The notes: generated by a model not told the origin, from the letters alone. 48,491 nt of DNA from Candidatus Nitrosopumilus sp. (GCA_029864805.1 JAOTSS010000006.1:1-48491), one strand, 5' to 3'; numbered from the stretch's first letter, positions 24,802-34,141 are shown. Numbers and translations: made by a program.

Positions 24802-25554
24802 ATGATTCTAATAAAATTAGGAGGTTCGATCATCACAAATAAAGAAAAACCATTATCTCCTAGGAGAAAAATAATCAGTAATCTTTCAAAGAGTTTGAAG
24901 AGAATCAGTGAACCAATAATTATTGTTCATGGTGGTGGTTCTTATGGACATTATTGGTCTGTAAAATATGATATGCACACTAAAGAAAGAAAATACAATC
25001 CAAGAGGAGTTGCAATTGTTAAAAATTCAATGATTGAATTAAATAAAATAATTTTGGATTCATTGTTAGAAAATAAATTAAATCCATATTGTTTGCCACC
25101 AACAGATTTTATGTCAGGAAATAAGCCAATTATTAAAAAAATCAAAGAGATTGAAAAGATTGCCAAGTCAGGATTAATTCCAGTTACATATGGGGATGCT
25201 TTATGGTACGGTCAAAACAAAACATTCATTTTATCAGGAGATAAGATTATGACGCATCTTGCAAAAATATTAAAACCCAGACTCTGTATTTTTGCATTAA
25301 ATGAAGATGGAGTGTATTCAGATCTAAAATCAAAAAAATTAATTTATGAATTACAAGGTGAACATCCTTCAATTTCAGAAAATAAAATGGATGTGACAGG
25401 AGGAATGACAAGAAAAATGGAGGAAGCAACAAAAATTTCAAAAATGGGAATGAATGTTTTTTTTGTAAACGGAAACAAACCTGAAAGAATTGTAAAAGCG
25501 ATTAAAAATAGGAAATTTGATGGAACATTGATTAGGAGTAAAAAAAATGTCTGA
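24802..25554 (+). CDS. ipk: Isopentenyl phosphate kinase
   Basis: An amino-acid-kinase-fold enzyme that converts isopentenyl phosphate to IPP, the hallmark of the archaeal alternative mevalonate pathway. The 250-residue product begins ILIKLGGSIITNKE, has the HGGGSYGHYWS segment whose last His is the catalytic one in studied homologues, TYGDALW, and MDVTGGMTRKMEEA near the end. Its stop overlaps the idi start by 8 nt, so the two are translationally coupled. Confidence 0.94.
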   Translation: MILIKLGGSIITNKEKPLSPRRKIISNLSKSLKRISEPIIIVHGGGSYGHYWSVKYDMHTKERKYNPRGVAIVKNSMIELNKIILDSLLENKLNPYCLPPTDFMSGNKPIIKKIKEIEKIAKSGLIPVTYGDALWYGQNKTFILSGDKIMTHLAKILKPRLCIFALNEDGVYSDLKSKKLIYELQGEHPSISENKMDVTGGMTRKMEEATKISKMGMNVFFVNGNKPERIVKAIKNRKFDGTLIRSKKNV

Positions 25555-26197
25555 GGAATTTGTGATTTTAGTTGATGAAAGAGATAACCCTATAGGTAAA
25601 GAAGAAAAAGTAAAGTGTCATTTACCAGATGGGAAACTTCACAGAGCATTTACCGCATTATTGTTTGATAGAGAGGGAAGACTAGTTCTTACAAGACGTG
25701 CAAAGGAAAAAATGCTCTGGCCAAATGATTGGGACGGAACATTTGCAAGCCATCCAAGAGAATCAGAAACGTATGTGTCATCAGGTGAAAGAAGAATGCC
25801 TGAAGAATTAGGAATTACTGGAAAACTAGACTATCTACACAAATTTGAGTATCATGTTCCATACAAAAATGTAGGTTCTGAAAATGAAATTTGTGGAACG
25901 TTGATTGGGATAATTGACAAATATACAGAACTAAAAAAGATCGAAGGGGAGATTGATGAAATCAAGTGGATTTCAGCAAAAGAGTTACTCTCAGAATTAA
26001 ACATTAACCCCCAAAATTATTGCCCATGGATGCTTATCGCATTAGAATTACTTGATAAATCCGAACAATCGATGCTTGAAAAGTACGCAAATGTCTTAAC
26101 TACATGGATGAGTAGTGAAACTCGTGAAGGATTGCAAAAAGCAGTCAACATTCACCTGCCAAAGGACAAATGGAGAATAGTAAATGAAAAAGACTAA
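25547..26197 (+). CDS. idi: Isopentenyl-diphosphate isomerase, type I, with Ala at the catalytic Cys position
   Basis: Type I IDI isomerises IPP and DMAPP. The Nudix-like fold is visible: HRAFTALLFDREGRLVLTRRA, then WPNDWDGTFASHPRES, EELGI, and SENEICGTLIG with the catalytic Glu region. Aligned by eye to E. coli IDI (WTNSVCGHP), the catalytic Cys67 is Ala here while the His of SHP and the Glu residues remain. The C-terminus has WISAKELL and CPWM, as in the family. Either the enzyme uses another residue or it has another role. It overlaps ipk by 8 nt and the next gene by 14 nt. Confidence 0.85.
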   Translation: MSEEFVILVDERDNPIGKEEKVKCHLPDGKLHRAFTALLFDREGRLVLTRRAKEKMLWPNDWDGTFASHPRESETYVSSGERRMPEELGITGKLDYLHKFEYHVPYKNVGSENEICGTLIGIIDKYTELKKIEGEIDEIKWISAKELLSELNINPQNYCPWMLIALELLDKSEQSMLEKYANVLTTWMSSETREGLQKAVNIHLPKDKWRIVNEKD

Positions 26198-27164
26198 ACA
26201 AATTGAAAAAAATGCTAAAATAGTAAACAGGTATCTTGATGCAAAACTAAAAGGGAATCCAAAAAAACTCTATGATGCAGCAGAACACCTAATTGTGAAT
26301 GGAGGGAAAAGACTCAGACCATACATGGTAATTAAAAGTTGTCAAATATTAGGAGGAAAAAATTCCAATGCCATGCCAGCTGCAAGTGCCGTAGAAATGG
26401 TTCACAACTTTACTTTAGTTCATGACGATATTATGGATAATGATGAAATGCGTCATGGAGTTCCTACAGTACATAAAAAATTTGGAATGCCCATAGCAAT
26501 TCTTGCAGGAGATGTTTTATTTTCAAAAGCATTTCAAGTAATTACAAATTCAAAACTATCACCTAGTGCTATAACCCATTTAGTTTCCAGACTTGCTAAA
26601 GCATGTGTGGACGTATGCGAAGGTCAGTTACTTGATGTAAAGATGGCAGAAGAAGGAAAAATTCCAACACAATCAGATTATATCATAATGGTTAGCAAAA
26701 AAACAGCTGCGTTGTTTGATGTATCATGTGCAATGGGGGCAATATGTGCAACAAATAAAGTTAATGATATATCAAATCTATCATCATTTGGAAGAAATTT
26801 AGGAATCGCATTCCAGATTACAGATGATCTTATTGGAGTAATGGGAGATCCTAAAATTACAAAGAAACCTGTGGGAAACGATCTTAGAGAGGGTAAAAAA
26901 TCACTTCCAATTTTAATGGCAATTAAGTCAGCAAAAGGTAATGATAAAAAAATTATTTTAAAAGCATTTGGTAATTCAAAAATTTCAAAAAATGATCTTA
27001 ACAAAGCGGTAGATATAATTCGTTCTCTAAATATCGAGGAAAATGTAAGAAAGCAGGCTTTAAAATATGCAGACAGGGCTGAAAGATCTTTATCAAAATA
27101 CTCTGGCCCTGCTAAAACAGAACTCATATCATTATTAGATTTTGTAGTTAAAAGAAGTGTATAG
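26184..27164 (+). CDS. Polyprenyl (geranylgeranyl) diphosphate synthase
   Basis: The trans-prenyltransferase elongates DMAPP with IPP to C20 (or longer) chains used for ether lipids and quinones. Motifs are NGGKRLRPYM, the first Asp-rich motif VHDDIMDNDEMRHG, the KKTAALF segment and the second Asp-rich motif ITDDLIGVMGD. The chain-length-setting positions are not resolved here. The 326-residue product overlaps idi by 14 nt upstream, and downstream gltX starts 19 nt after the stop. It is probably the GGPP source for the tetraether lipids. Confidence 0.93.
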   Translation: MKKTKQIEKNAKIVNRYLDAKLKGNPKKLYDAAEHLIVNGGKRLRPYMVIKSCQILGGKNSNAMPAASAVEMVHNFTLVHDDIMDNDEMRHGVPTVHKKFGMPIAILAGDVLFSKAFQVITNSKLSPSAITHLVSRLAKACVDVCEGQLLDVKMAEEGKIPTQSDYIIMVSKKTAALFDVSCAMGAICATNKVNDISNLSSFGRNLGIAFQITDDLIGVMGDPKITKKPVGNDLREGKKSLPILMAIKSAKGNDKKIILKAFGNSKISKNDLNKAVDIIRSLNIEENVRKQALKYADRAERSLSKYSGPAKTELISLLDFVVKRSV

Positions 27165-27183
27165 TTACAACAAGGAAACAGAT

Positions 27184-28893
27184 ATGGATAAAGAGTTAAT
27201 AAAAAAAATTACAAAAATAGCACTGCAAAATGCATATGAACACGGAGGAAAAACTCAGGATAAAATAGTTTTAGGAAAAATTCTTGGGTCAAGCCCAGAA
27301 TATAGAAGCAAAGTAAAAGAAATTATAAAAGACATTTCCGAAATTGTTAATTCAATAAACCAACTGTCATCTGAAGAACAGGAAAAAGAAATTAATAAAA
27401 GTTTTCCAGAACTTTTAACTCCTAAAGAAAAAATTGAGGAGAGAGAAGGACTTCCAGAATTAAAAGGGGCAGTTCAAGGCAAAGTCGTTACAAGATTTCC
27501 TCCAGAACCTAATGGTTATCCACACATTGGACATGCAAAAGCTGCAATAATAAATTCAGAATATGCAAAGATGTATGATGGGAAATTCATCCTAAGAATG
27601 GACGATACTAATCCTGAAGCAGAGCGAATGGAATATCATGCAGCTATCAAGGTTGGATTAGAATGGTTAGGGATAAAATTTGATCTAGTAAAAAATACTT
27701 CAGATGATATGAATGTATTCTATGAAAAAGGTTTGGAATTAATAAATTCTGGAAAAGCGTATGTCTGTACTTGCAAAAGAGAAGACATCAGTAAGAATCG
27801 AAGAGAAAGAAAATCATGTAAATGCAGCAAGGTAGATATTAATCAAAATAATAAAAATTGGGAAAAAATGAATACTAAATACAAATCAGGTGAGGCCATT
27901 GTTAGATTTCGTGGAGACATGAAAGCAGACAATGCTGTAATGAGAGATCCAGTGTTATTCAGAATTATTGATGAGAAACATTATACATTAGGTGAAAAGT
28001 TTAGAATCTGGCCTAGCTATGATATGGCAGTAGCGATTGAAGACAGTATTGACGGTGTAACACATGCTTTTCGTTCAAAAGAATTTGAACTTAGAAAAGA
28101 ATTGATTGATGAGATTTTGGATGCTCTAAAAATGCGTAAACCAGAGCAAGGATTTTTCTCAAGATTGGAATTCAAAGGAATGCCAATTTCAAAAAGAATT
28201 ATCAAGCCATTGATTGAGGAAGGAAAGGTTTCTTGGTACGATGATCCAAGGTTACCAACTCTTGAAGCATTAAGAAGAAGAGGAATAAAACCTGAAGCCA
28301 TTAAAAAATTTATCATGTCATTAGGACTAACGAAAGCAAACACTCTTGCTCCATTTGATGCCCTTGAAGCATTCAATCGAAAATTTGTAGATGCTGAAAG
28401 CATCAGACTGTTTATGGTAAGTGATGCAAAAAAACTAGTAGTCAAAAATCTGTCAATGTCATCAATAGAAATTTCAAACCATCCAATTAATGATATGGGC
28501 AAAAGAAAAATTGAGATCGATGAAAATTTCTATATTGCTGGTGACGATGCTAAGAATTTCAAAGAAGGAACTCAAGTAAGACTTTTAGGATTAGGAAATG
28601 TATTGATTAAAAAAATAGGTGCAGAACTTGAAGGAGAATTAATTGATGGTGGGGATACCAAGGATATTACAAAAATACAGTGGGTTCCTCAAAAAACTGC
28701 ACATAGAATTAAGATGATTGTTCCAAAGGCATTATTTATTGAAGATGAGTTTAACGAAGATAGTTTGGAAGAATTAGATGTCTATACAGAACCACAGTAT
28801 CTACAATTAAAAGAAGGAGAAGAAATCCAATTTATTAGATTTGGATATTGTAGAAAAGATTCACAGAATCAATCAATTTTCACACATAAGTGA
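27184..28893 (+). CDS. gltX: Glutamyl-tRNA synthetase (archaeal type)
   Basis: This class Ib enzyme charges tRNA-Glu and, in archaea, tRNA-Gln for later amidation. The N-terminal ~90-residue helical region precedes FPPEPNGYPHIGHAKAA (HIGH motif). Later come RMDDTNP, the Cys/Arg-rich CTCKREDISKN...CKC insert, and MPISKRIIKPL, the KMSKS-type motif. Beta-barrel anticodon domains follow. I chose ATG 27184 because the upstream frame overlaps the prenyl synthase. It ends the lipid-synthesis run. Confidence 0.94.
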   Translation: MDKELIKKITKIALQNAYEHGGKTQDKIVLGKILGSSPEYRSKVKEIIKDISEIVNSINQLSSEEQEKEINKSFPELLTPKEKIEEREGLPELKGAVQGKVVTRFPPEPNGYPHIGHAKAAIINSEYAKMYDGKFILRMDDTNPEAERMEYHAAIKVGLEWLGIKFDLVKNTSDDMNVFYEKGLELINSGKAYVCTCKREDISKNRRERKSCKCSKVDINQNNKNWEKMNTKYKSGEAIVRFRGDMKADNAVMRDPVLFRIIDEKHYTLGEKFRIWPSYDMAVAIEDSIDGVTHAFRSKEFELRKELIDEILDALKMRKPEQGFFSRLEFKGMPISKRIIKPLIEEGKVSWYDDPRLPTLEALRRRGIKPEAIKKFIMSLGLTKANTLAPFDALEAFNRKFVDAESIRLFMVSDAKKLVVKNLSMSSIEISNHPINDMGKRKIEIDENFYIAGDDAKNFKEGTQVRLLGLGNVLIKKIGAELEGELIDGGDTKDITKIQWVPQKTAHRIKMIVPKALFIEDEFNEDSLEELDVYTEPQYLQLKEGEEIQFIRFGYCRKDSQNQSIFTHK

Positions 28894-28899
28894 TTAATT

Positions 28900-29769
28900 A
28901 TGAAGATAGCACGATTATCATATAAGAATAATGAAACATATGGTTTTGTAAAGGGAGGCAAAGTATCTACAAAAGACGAGATCACTTACCTAACGGGAGT
29001 CCCAATTCCACAAAATGTGAAAGATTTTCTTTTTGACGGTTGGTATGATGAAATTAAAAATAAAATAAATGATTTACCATATGCAGAGGATATTTCAAAA
29101 TATAAGATATTATCCCCAATTCCAAATCCAAATAAAATTATCTGTTTAGCATTCAATTATGTGGATCATGCAAAAGAACAAGGATTGAAAGCACCAGAAG
29201 ATCCTGCCATCGTGATAAAACCAAGAACAACACTCAACAATACTAATTCAGATATCGTATGCCCAGATTTTGTAAAACAATTAGATTATGAAGTAGAATT
29301 AGCTTTGATAATTGGAAAAAACTGCAAAAATATTAGCATAAAAGATGCATCAAGCACCATATTCGGATACATGATTTTCAATGATGTGTCTGCCAGAGAT
29401 ATTCAATTCAAAGATAAGCAATTTACCAGAGGTAAAAGTTTTGATTCATTTGCACCTTGTGGACCATGGATTACAACAGTAGATGAAATCCAAGACGTAC
29501 AAAATCTAAAGTTAACAACTAAAATTAATGGGGAATTAAGACAGAATTCATCTACAAACAATATGTTTATTAAAATTCCAGAAATTATTTCAAAAATCTC
29601 CAAAGTGATGACTTTAGAAAAAGGAGACATTATTTCTACAGGGACTCCAGCCGGAGTTATGCTAAACAAACCAAATGCAGTATTTTTAAAAGATGGTGAT
29701 AAAATAGAGATGGAAATAGAAGGTCTTGGAATATTAAATAACACAGTTAAATTTTTTAAATCAGATTAG
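28900..29769 (+). CDS. Fumarylacetoacetate hydrolase family protein
   Basis: The 289-residue product has the FAH fold: PNPNKIICLAFNYVDHAKEQ, the metal-binding DYEVELALIIGK, NDVSARDIQFKD, and GDIISTGTPAG. Members cleave or decarboxylate beta-keto acids, or hydrate related compounds; the substrate here is unknown. It starts 6 nt after gltX and lies at the end of the plus-strand run. It overlaps the convergent GNAT gene by 4 nt. Confidence 0.87.
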   Translation: MKIARLSYKNNETYGFVKGGKVSTKDEITYLTGVPIPQNVKDFLFDGWYDEIKNKINDLPYAEDISKYKILSPIPNPNKIICLAFNYVDHAKEQGLKAPEDPAIVIKPRTTLNNTNSDIVCPDFVKQLDYEVELALIIGKNCKNISIKDASSTIFGYMIFNDVSARDIQFKDKQFTRGKSFDSFAPCGPWITTVDEIQDVQNLKLTTKINGELRQNSSTNNMFIKIPEIISKISKVMTLEKGDIISTGTPAGVMLNKPNAVFLKDGDKIEMEIEGLGILNNTVKFFKSD

Positions 29770-30542
29770 ACCAAAGATTTTTTCATCAAATAAAATGAAA
29801 TTTTATATTCTAATGAATCAAATGCTGGCAAGTGTTCTTTTGTTAAAATTTGTATTCTTTCAAAGTTTTTTTCAACTGCATAATTTTGTAAAAATGAGAG
29901 TATATCAAAAATAGAATTTCCTGAGCTTGAAAATAATGTAACAATTAAAGTTTTATCAAAATGTTCTGAACTAGTAAGAATCGCAATTGAATCATCATCA
30001 AAACTAGAAGGGGTGATAATTTTTTTGTCGTTATAAAATTGAGAAAGGGTACAATCATCAATTGGAAGCCACCTCCAAGATTTTACATAATGATGGTAAA
30101 AATTAGGATCAAGTGATTTTACAAATTGTATTTTATGATCAAGGTTTCTTTTTGGTGATAGGGAATAAAAATTCCAAGTTTGAAATATTTTATAATCTAA
30201 AGAATTTGCCATTTCCAAAGATGAAAAATTTTGGATGTCAATTAGCATATACGAAATAGAAGCATTCTTTTTTTTACCTACTAATTCAGCATTCATTACT
30301 AGTTTTGAGGCAATTTTTTGTCTCCGGAAATTAGGATCAATACGAATACCTTCAATCCAAACTTGGTCTTTGGAATAAAATGCATGACATATCCCTATAG
30401 GAAAACGTTTTTCAAATATGAAAAGATTGCCTTCAGATAACCAAAAATCCCAAACTTGTTCAATATAGTCGCCCCAAGAAAAAGTATTTTTACAAAATTT
30501 TAAGATAGGAATTTTATCTTTAGTTTTAGCCTCCCTGATCAT
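29766..30542 (-). CDS. GNAT-family N-acetyltransferase
   Basis: The N-terminal half is a GNAT domain: IREAKTKDKIPILKFCKNTF, then VWIEGIRIDPNFRRQKIASKLV, the acetyl-CoA loop. The remaining ~120 residues are an unrecognised domain, possibly a second, degenerate GNAT fold. I chose the ATG at 30542, six codons into the frame, as it begins the conserved motif. It faces the FAH gene on one side and is divergent from the Rieske gene (52 nt). Acceptor is unknown. Confidence 0.8.
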   Translation of the reverse strand: MIREAKTKDKIPILKFCKNTFSWGDYIEQVWDFWLSEGNLFIFEKRFPIGICHAFYSKDQVWIEGIRIDPNFRRQKIASKLVMNAELVGKKKNASISYMLIDIQNFSSLEMANSLDYKIFQTWNFYSLSPKRNLDHKIQFVKSLDPNFYHHYVKSWRWLPIDDCTLSQFYNDKKIITPSSFDDDSIAILTSSEHFDKTLIVTLFSSSGNSIFDILSFLQNYAVEKNFERIQILTKEHLPAFDSLEYKISFYLMKKSLV

Positions 30543-30593
30543 TGTTTTCACGATATACAAAATAATATTAAGAATTGTTGTATAAGAATCGCA

Positions 30594-30902
30594 ATGGGGA
30601 AAATTATAGCTGGAAAGGCATCAGATATTCCTCTTGGAAAAATGGTTAAAATATCCATGGATGGAAGAGATATTTTGGTCGCGAATATTAATGGAGAATA
30701 TTTCGCTACGGATGATTCTTGTACTCATTCGGGTTCAAGTTTATCTGAAGGAAAATTAGAAGGATGTATAATTACCTGTGGATGGCATGCAGCACAGTTT
30801 GATTGTAAAACAGGAAAACTGGTAAAATTTCCAGCAAAAATAAGAGATTTGACATCATACAAGGTTGTTGTGGAATCAGATAGCGTGTTTGTAGAGATGT
30901 AA
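30594..30902 (+). CDS. Small Rieske-type [2Fe-2S] ferredoxin
   Basis: The 102-residue protein is a stand-alone Rieske domain with the two ligand sets CTHSGSSLSEG (Cys-x-His) and CGWHAAQFD (Cys-x-x-His), separated by 16 residues. Such proteins carry electrons to oxygenases, or act in Thaumarchaea without assigned partners. No oxygenase is adjacent. It has its own start after a divergent promoter region. Confidence 0.9.
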   Translation: MGKIIAGKASDIPLGKMVKISMDGRDILVANINGEYFATDDSCTHSGSSLSEGKLEGCIITCGWHAAQFDCKTGKLVKFPAKIRDLTSYKVVVESDSVFVEM

Positions 30903-30937
30903 CTATATACCTCTGATTTTTAATAGAATATAATAAA

Positions 30938-31207
30938 ATGGCCGACAATGCTCAAAATAAAGAATCTATGAAAGAAGCAATTGATACGCTAAATCAAATT
31001 GTTGCAAGCAATTCAACTCCAAAGACAATAAAAAAGTCAATAACAGATTTAATCAGAGATTTGAATAATGAAGAATACCCATTATCAGTAAGAGCTGCAA
31101 ATACAATTAGTCTATTAGATGATGTTACACAAGATCCAAACGTCCCATCATATGTAAGAACTCAATTATGGCAAGCAGTTTCAAAATTAGAAAGCATAAG
31201 GGAATAA
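30938..31207 (+). CDS. UPF0147 family protein
   Basis: This helical 89-residue archaeal protein matches the UPF0147 family (LNQIVASNSTPKTIKKSI, then PLSVRAANTISLLDDV, SYVRTQLWQAVSKLES). Its function is not established. It starts 35 nt after the Rieske gene with a TATA-like element in between. Confidence 0.88.
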   Translation: MADNAQNKESMKEAIDTLNQIVASNSTPKTIKKSITDLIRDLNNEEYPLSVRAANTISLLDDVTQDPNVPSYVRTQLWQAVSKLESIRE

Positions 31208-31232
31208 ATTCTCGTTTACATCATATTTAATA

Positions 31233-31994
31233 TTGAAAATTGAAGAATATCTCGAGACACTTCCCGAGAACATACTCAGTGGTGAAGATGTTCATCTACC
31301 AGAAAAATCTTTGAGAGAGATTTTCAAGTTTGCAAATTTAGGAAAAAATGATATTTTTTATCATTTAGGGTGTGGTAATGAAAAAGGTGTTGAGATTGCA
31401 ATTAATGAATTTAATGTAAAAAAGGCTGTTGGAATAGATAATAATTCTAAAAAAATTCAAAATGCCAAAGTTCGTCTTAAAGAAAAAAATCTTCAAGAAC
31501 AATTCATTTGTAGCAACATCGAAGATTCAAATATTTTAGAGGCATCGGTTATTTTATTTTGGTTTACAGATGAAAATATAATTAATAAAATGATGGAAAA
31601 ATTTGAAGATCTTAAACCAGAAACAAAAATAATTACAATTTGGGGACCTCTTCCAGATTGCCTTCCAGATAAAGTCAGTTTTCCATACATTATCAATAAA
31701 GCACCATTCAGAAGAGCTGAAAGCATGCAAGAACAATTGTTATCGATTTTTGGTGTAAAGTGTATAGATTTTGTCACGGCATGGGAATTTGCTGAAAGAT
31801 ATACAAAATCGATCGGAGTACCTGAGATTCGAAATGATCGATTTTTAACAATTATTCAAACTTTGATGATTTGGATAAATGCAAAAAAATTGGGTGTTGC
31901 ATGTGGTGAAAAAATTCCAGAATCCATTCAGACTTACATCAAATTGATGAAAATGAATTTCGATATTGATTTTGAACATCTATTAAATGAGTGA
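31233..31994 (+). CDS. SAM-dependent methyltransferase
   Basis: The 253-residue product has motif I as FYHLGCGNEKGVEIA (about residues 45-60), then VGIDNN and KKIQNAKVRL, as in class I methyltransferases related to the archaeal lysine methyltransferase/DOT1 group. Usual Rossmann motif IV is SVILFWFTDENI. The C-terminal half (residues 150-253) is unlike any family I know. It begins at TTG 31233 by the frame, though a TATA-like element is very close. Substrate unknown; it overlaps the next gene by 8 nt. Confidence 0.75.
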   Translation: MKIEEYLETLPENILSGEDVHLPEKSLREIFKFANLGKNDIFYHLGCGNEKGVEIAINEFNVKKAVGIDNNSKKIQNAKVRLKEKNLQEQFICSNIEDSNILEASVILFWFTDENIINKMMEKFEDLKPETKIITIWGPLPDCLPDKVSFPYIINKAPFRRAESMQEQLLSIFGVKCIDFVTAWEFAERYTKSIGVPEIRNDRFLTIIQTLMIWINAKKLGVACGEKIPESIQTYIKLMKMNFDIDFEHLLNE

Positions 31995-32382
31995 TTCATG
32001 TAATCTTTTTATTTTGTTTTTACATGAATTAAGCATGGAAGGTAGAATTAACATCAACGTTTCTGCAGTAGATTACGAGAAAACTAGTAAAGCGTTAACT
32101 CACCAATTATCACTTTTAGAAGAAATGGTTCATGGTGAAGAGGATTTTATAATGACAGATTCAGAATTTGCTTTTGGTTGGTATTTTTTTGTGCTTAGTG
32201 TGAATAAATCACTTGTTCAAAAATTGGCAGAAATGATGGGTTCGGATTTTGATAGATTAAAAGGACGAGGATTGGAAAAAAAGTTCCTTACATGGTTAAC
32301 AAAGAATATGGAGAGCAAGTCACCTAGATTCAAAATCGCCATTAAAGAAGAGATGGAATCAAGTAAATTTGGAATATTCTAA
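31987..32382 (+). CDS. Unrecognised helical protein coupled to the methyltransferase
   Basis: The frame gives 131 residues; the ATG at 32035 (MEGRININ) is an alternative start. Helical segments include SKALTHQLSLLEEM, SLVQKLAEMMGSDF and FLTWLTKNMESK, with no membrane helix. Overlap of the first ATG with the methyltransferase stop suggests coupling, so it could be an accessory protein. No family assigned. Confidence 0.55.
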   Translation: MSDSCNLFILFLHELSMEGRININVSAVDYEKTSKALTHQLSLLEEMVHGEEDFIMTDSEFAFGWYFFVLSVNKSLVQKLAEMMGSDFDRLKGRGLEKKFLTWLTKNMESKSPRFKIAIKEEMESSKFGIF

Positions 32383-32557
32383 AAGTTTGAAAGGCTTTCA
32401 AGGCCATATTCCAAATTAGTTCAAAACTATTACAATGTAGATGCAGTTTACGTAGATTCATCCGCCATTTTAAGGATAAAAATAACGCAGATAGGCACGA
32501 ATTTCAAATGTTGAATCCAAAGATACTATATATTTGGTAAACTCAAATTTTTACTGT
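32383..32557. other. Intergenic region with palindrome and promoter
   Basis: A 15-nt palindrome (TTGAAAG, G, CTTTCAA at 32387-32401) follows the preceding stop. A TATA-like CTATATATTT lies at 32526-32535, about 25 nt before the chosen start at 32558. No RNA gene could be recognised between them. Confidence 0.4.
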
Positions 32558-33016
32558 TTGGCAAGTTACAAAGGCGCATATTCAAATGAGCAATCGTTAA
32601 ATTTTGCAATACCAATTATTGTAATTCTATTTTTAGGGATTATCTACATTATGACACAAAGAGCTGATTCAGGTTTTGTGAGTTTTATCTTGATTGGTGC
32701 TGCTGCTTTAACAATGTTTTATTGGGTTAAAGTTTTAAAGAAAATGACAAAAGATCAAAAACCATTATACACTCAAGCAAGAGAACAAGAAACAAAAAAC
32801 TGGGTTTATGATTTAATTAAAGGGGAAAACGAATTTGTTTTTGTTGCAGAAGTTCCAGGACCGGAAGATAAAATTGCAGTAAGATTAGTAGATGGAATTT
32901 TATACATTCGTGGAACTACAGGATTTTCAAAAGAGGTTCCAATTGAAGGTGCAAATGATATGCAGATATTTGATTTCAAATATAGGAATGGCGTATTAAC
33001 ACTAAGAATAAAATAA
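32558..33016 (+). CDS. Membrane-anchored HSP20/alpha-crystallin-like protein
   Basis: Two adjacent hydrophobic helices (FAIPIIVILFLGIIYIM and FILIGAAALTMFYW) are followed by ~90 cytoplasmic residues. The end (FVFVAEVPGPEDKIAVRL, then LYIRGTTGFSKEVP, GVLTLRIK) resembles the small heat-shock fold, including the final GVLTL strand. I chose the TTG at 32558 rather than 32534 because the TATA box overlaps the latter. A chaperone tethered to the membrane is the natural reading, but only the fold is suggested by sequence. Confidence 0.65.
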   Translation: MASYKGAYSNEQSLNFAIPIIVILFLGIIYIMTQRADSGFVSFILIGAAALTMFYWVKVLKKMTKDQKPLYTQAREQETKNWVYDLIKGENEFVFVAEVPGPEDKIAVRLVDGILYIRGTTGFSKEVPIEGANDMQIFDFKYRNGVLTLRIK

Positions 33017-34141
33017 TTATAGACTTTTTGCCAGTTCTAATTTTTGTGGCAGATATTTTTCCGTAATATTTGTAAGGCCATATTTTGAGAAAGCTTCCAG
33101 CTCTGCTTTTCTTTTTAGTCTTAAAAAGACATCAAGTTCTTTTTTCCAAATTCCATCTTCATATCTGGGATCTTTTTGGAGATCATAGCATCTCTTAATG
33201 TCAGATTCAGTCATTGGGATTGTTGGTAGTTTATATTTTTCAATATCAGTAGCCCAAACACCAACCCATTTTGCATCAGGAACAGTTAGTTCTCTCAGAT
33301 GCGCTGCATTTGCAGAGCCAGATTTTATGACCATTGCAATATGTTCTCCATACACATCTCCATCTGTTAGAACAATTACTGGTAGTTTCATTTCTTCATG
33401 AAGTCTTTTTAGTAAAGTTCTAGTTGAACGAGGTGCTTGACCACCAGTGTTAATGATAATTGATTTGAACTTTTTATCAACTTGTTCTTCAACAAATCTA
33501 GTAAAAAGACCACCTTTTTCAATAGCAATTACAATTTCGGCACTAGTATCAACTAATTCAGCAGTAGTCAAACTAGGGCCAATAGAATAACCATCAGGAT
33601 GGTTAGATAAATTCATAGTTTTTCCTTCATATCCAGGAATAGTATATTCGATATTCAAATCACCAAAAATAGAGCTTCTCTCCTCAGGGAATATGTGAAA
33701 ATCTTCTCGAGGTTTTGAGGTGACAGCTTCCAAGTCTACAATAATGTTATCAGATTCTGACTGGTCTTCAAATTCAATAGCAAAAGCTTGTGAGGAATAA
33801 TAAACATCTCTTAAAGTAGATGATTTTTTTTCTTGGGTTAATCTATTTGCAAAAAATGCAAGCCACATTAATTGTGTAAAAGATCTCAATTGAGAAGAAT
33901 TTCTCGAACTTCTAAGTGCAGAATTACTACCAAGAATGTATTGTCTTAGTTTTTTATCATAAACAATATTGCTCACAGATCTACTTGGTATTGAAAATTT
34001 TGGAAATTGTCCATTATCTAAATCATCATATATTTTTACACCATGACTTTGAAGCATCTCAAGAATATTTTTTTGTTTTTCATCAGCTTTCTTGCTTCTC
34101 TCTTTAATCTTACTTTTTTCTTTATTTGTTTTCAACTTCAT
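33017..34141 (-). CDS. top6A: DNA topoisomerase VI subunit A
   Basis: The catalytic subunit cuts both DNA strands via a Tyr-phosphodiester. The active Tyr lies in TLRDVYYSSQ (about residues 105-114), and the TOPRIM domain shows VLTDGDVYGEHIA. The 374-residue size is normal. It overlaps top6B by 20 nt, so both subunits are translationally coupled. It is the last gene of aIF2-beta...RIO1-KH-top6B-top6A. Confidence 0.95.
   Translation of the reverse strand: MKLKTNKEKSKIKERSKKADEKQKNILEMLQSHGVKIYDDLDNGQFPKFSIPSRSVSNIVYDKKLRQYILGSNSALRSSRNSSQLRSFTQLMWLAFFANRLTQEKKSSTLRDVYYSSQAFAIEFEDQSESDNIIVDLEAVTSKPREDFHIFPEERSSIFGDLNIEYTIPGYEGKTMNLSNHPDGYSIGPSLTTAELVDTSAEIVIAIEKGGLFTRFVEEQVDKKFKSIIINTGGQAPRSTRTLLKRLHEEMKLPVIVLTDGDVYGEHIAMVIKSGSANAAHLRELTVPDAKWVGVWATDIEKYKLPTIPMTESDIKRCYDLQKDPRYEDGIWKKELDVFLRLKRKAELEAFSKYGLTNITEKYLPQKLELAKSL

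Noticed and set aside
32387..32401. Palindrome after the helical protein gene as a hairpin terminator
   Set aside because: The centre is a single base, so the stem would be short, and no T run follows.
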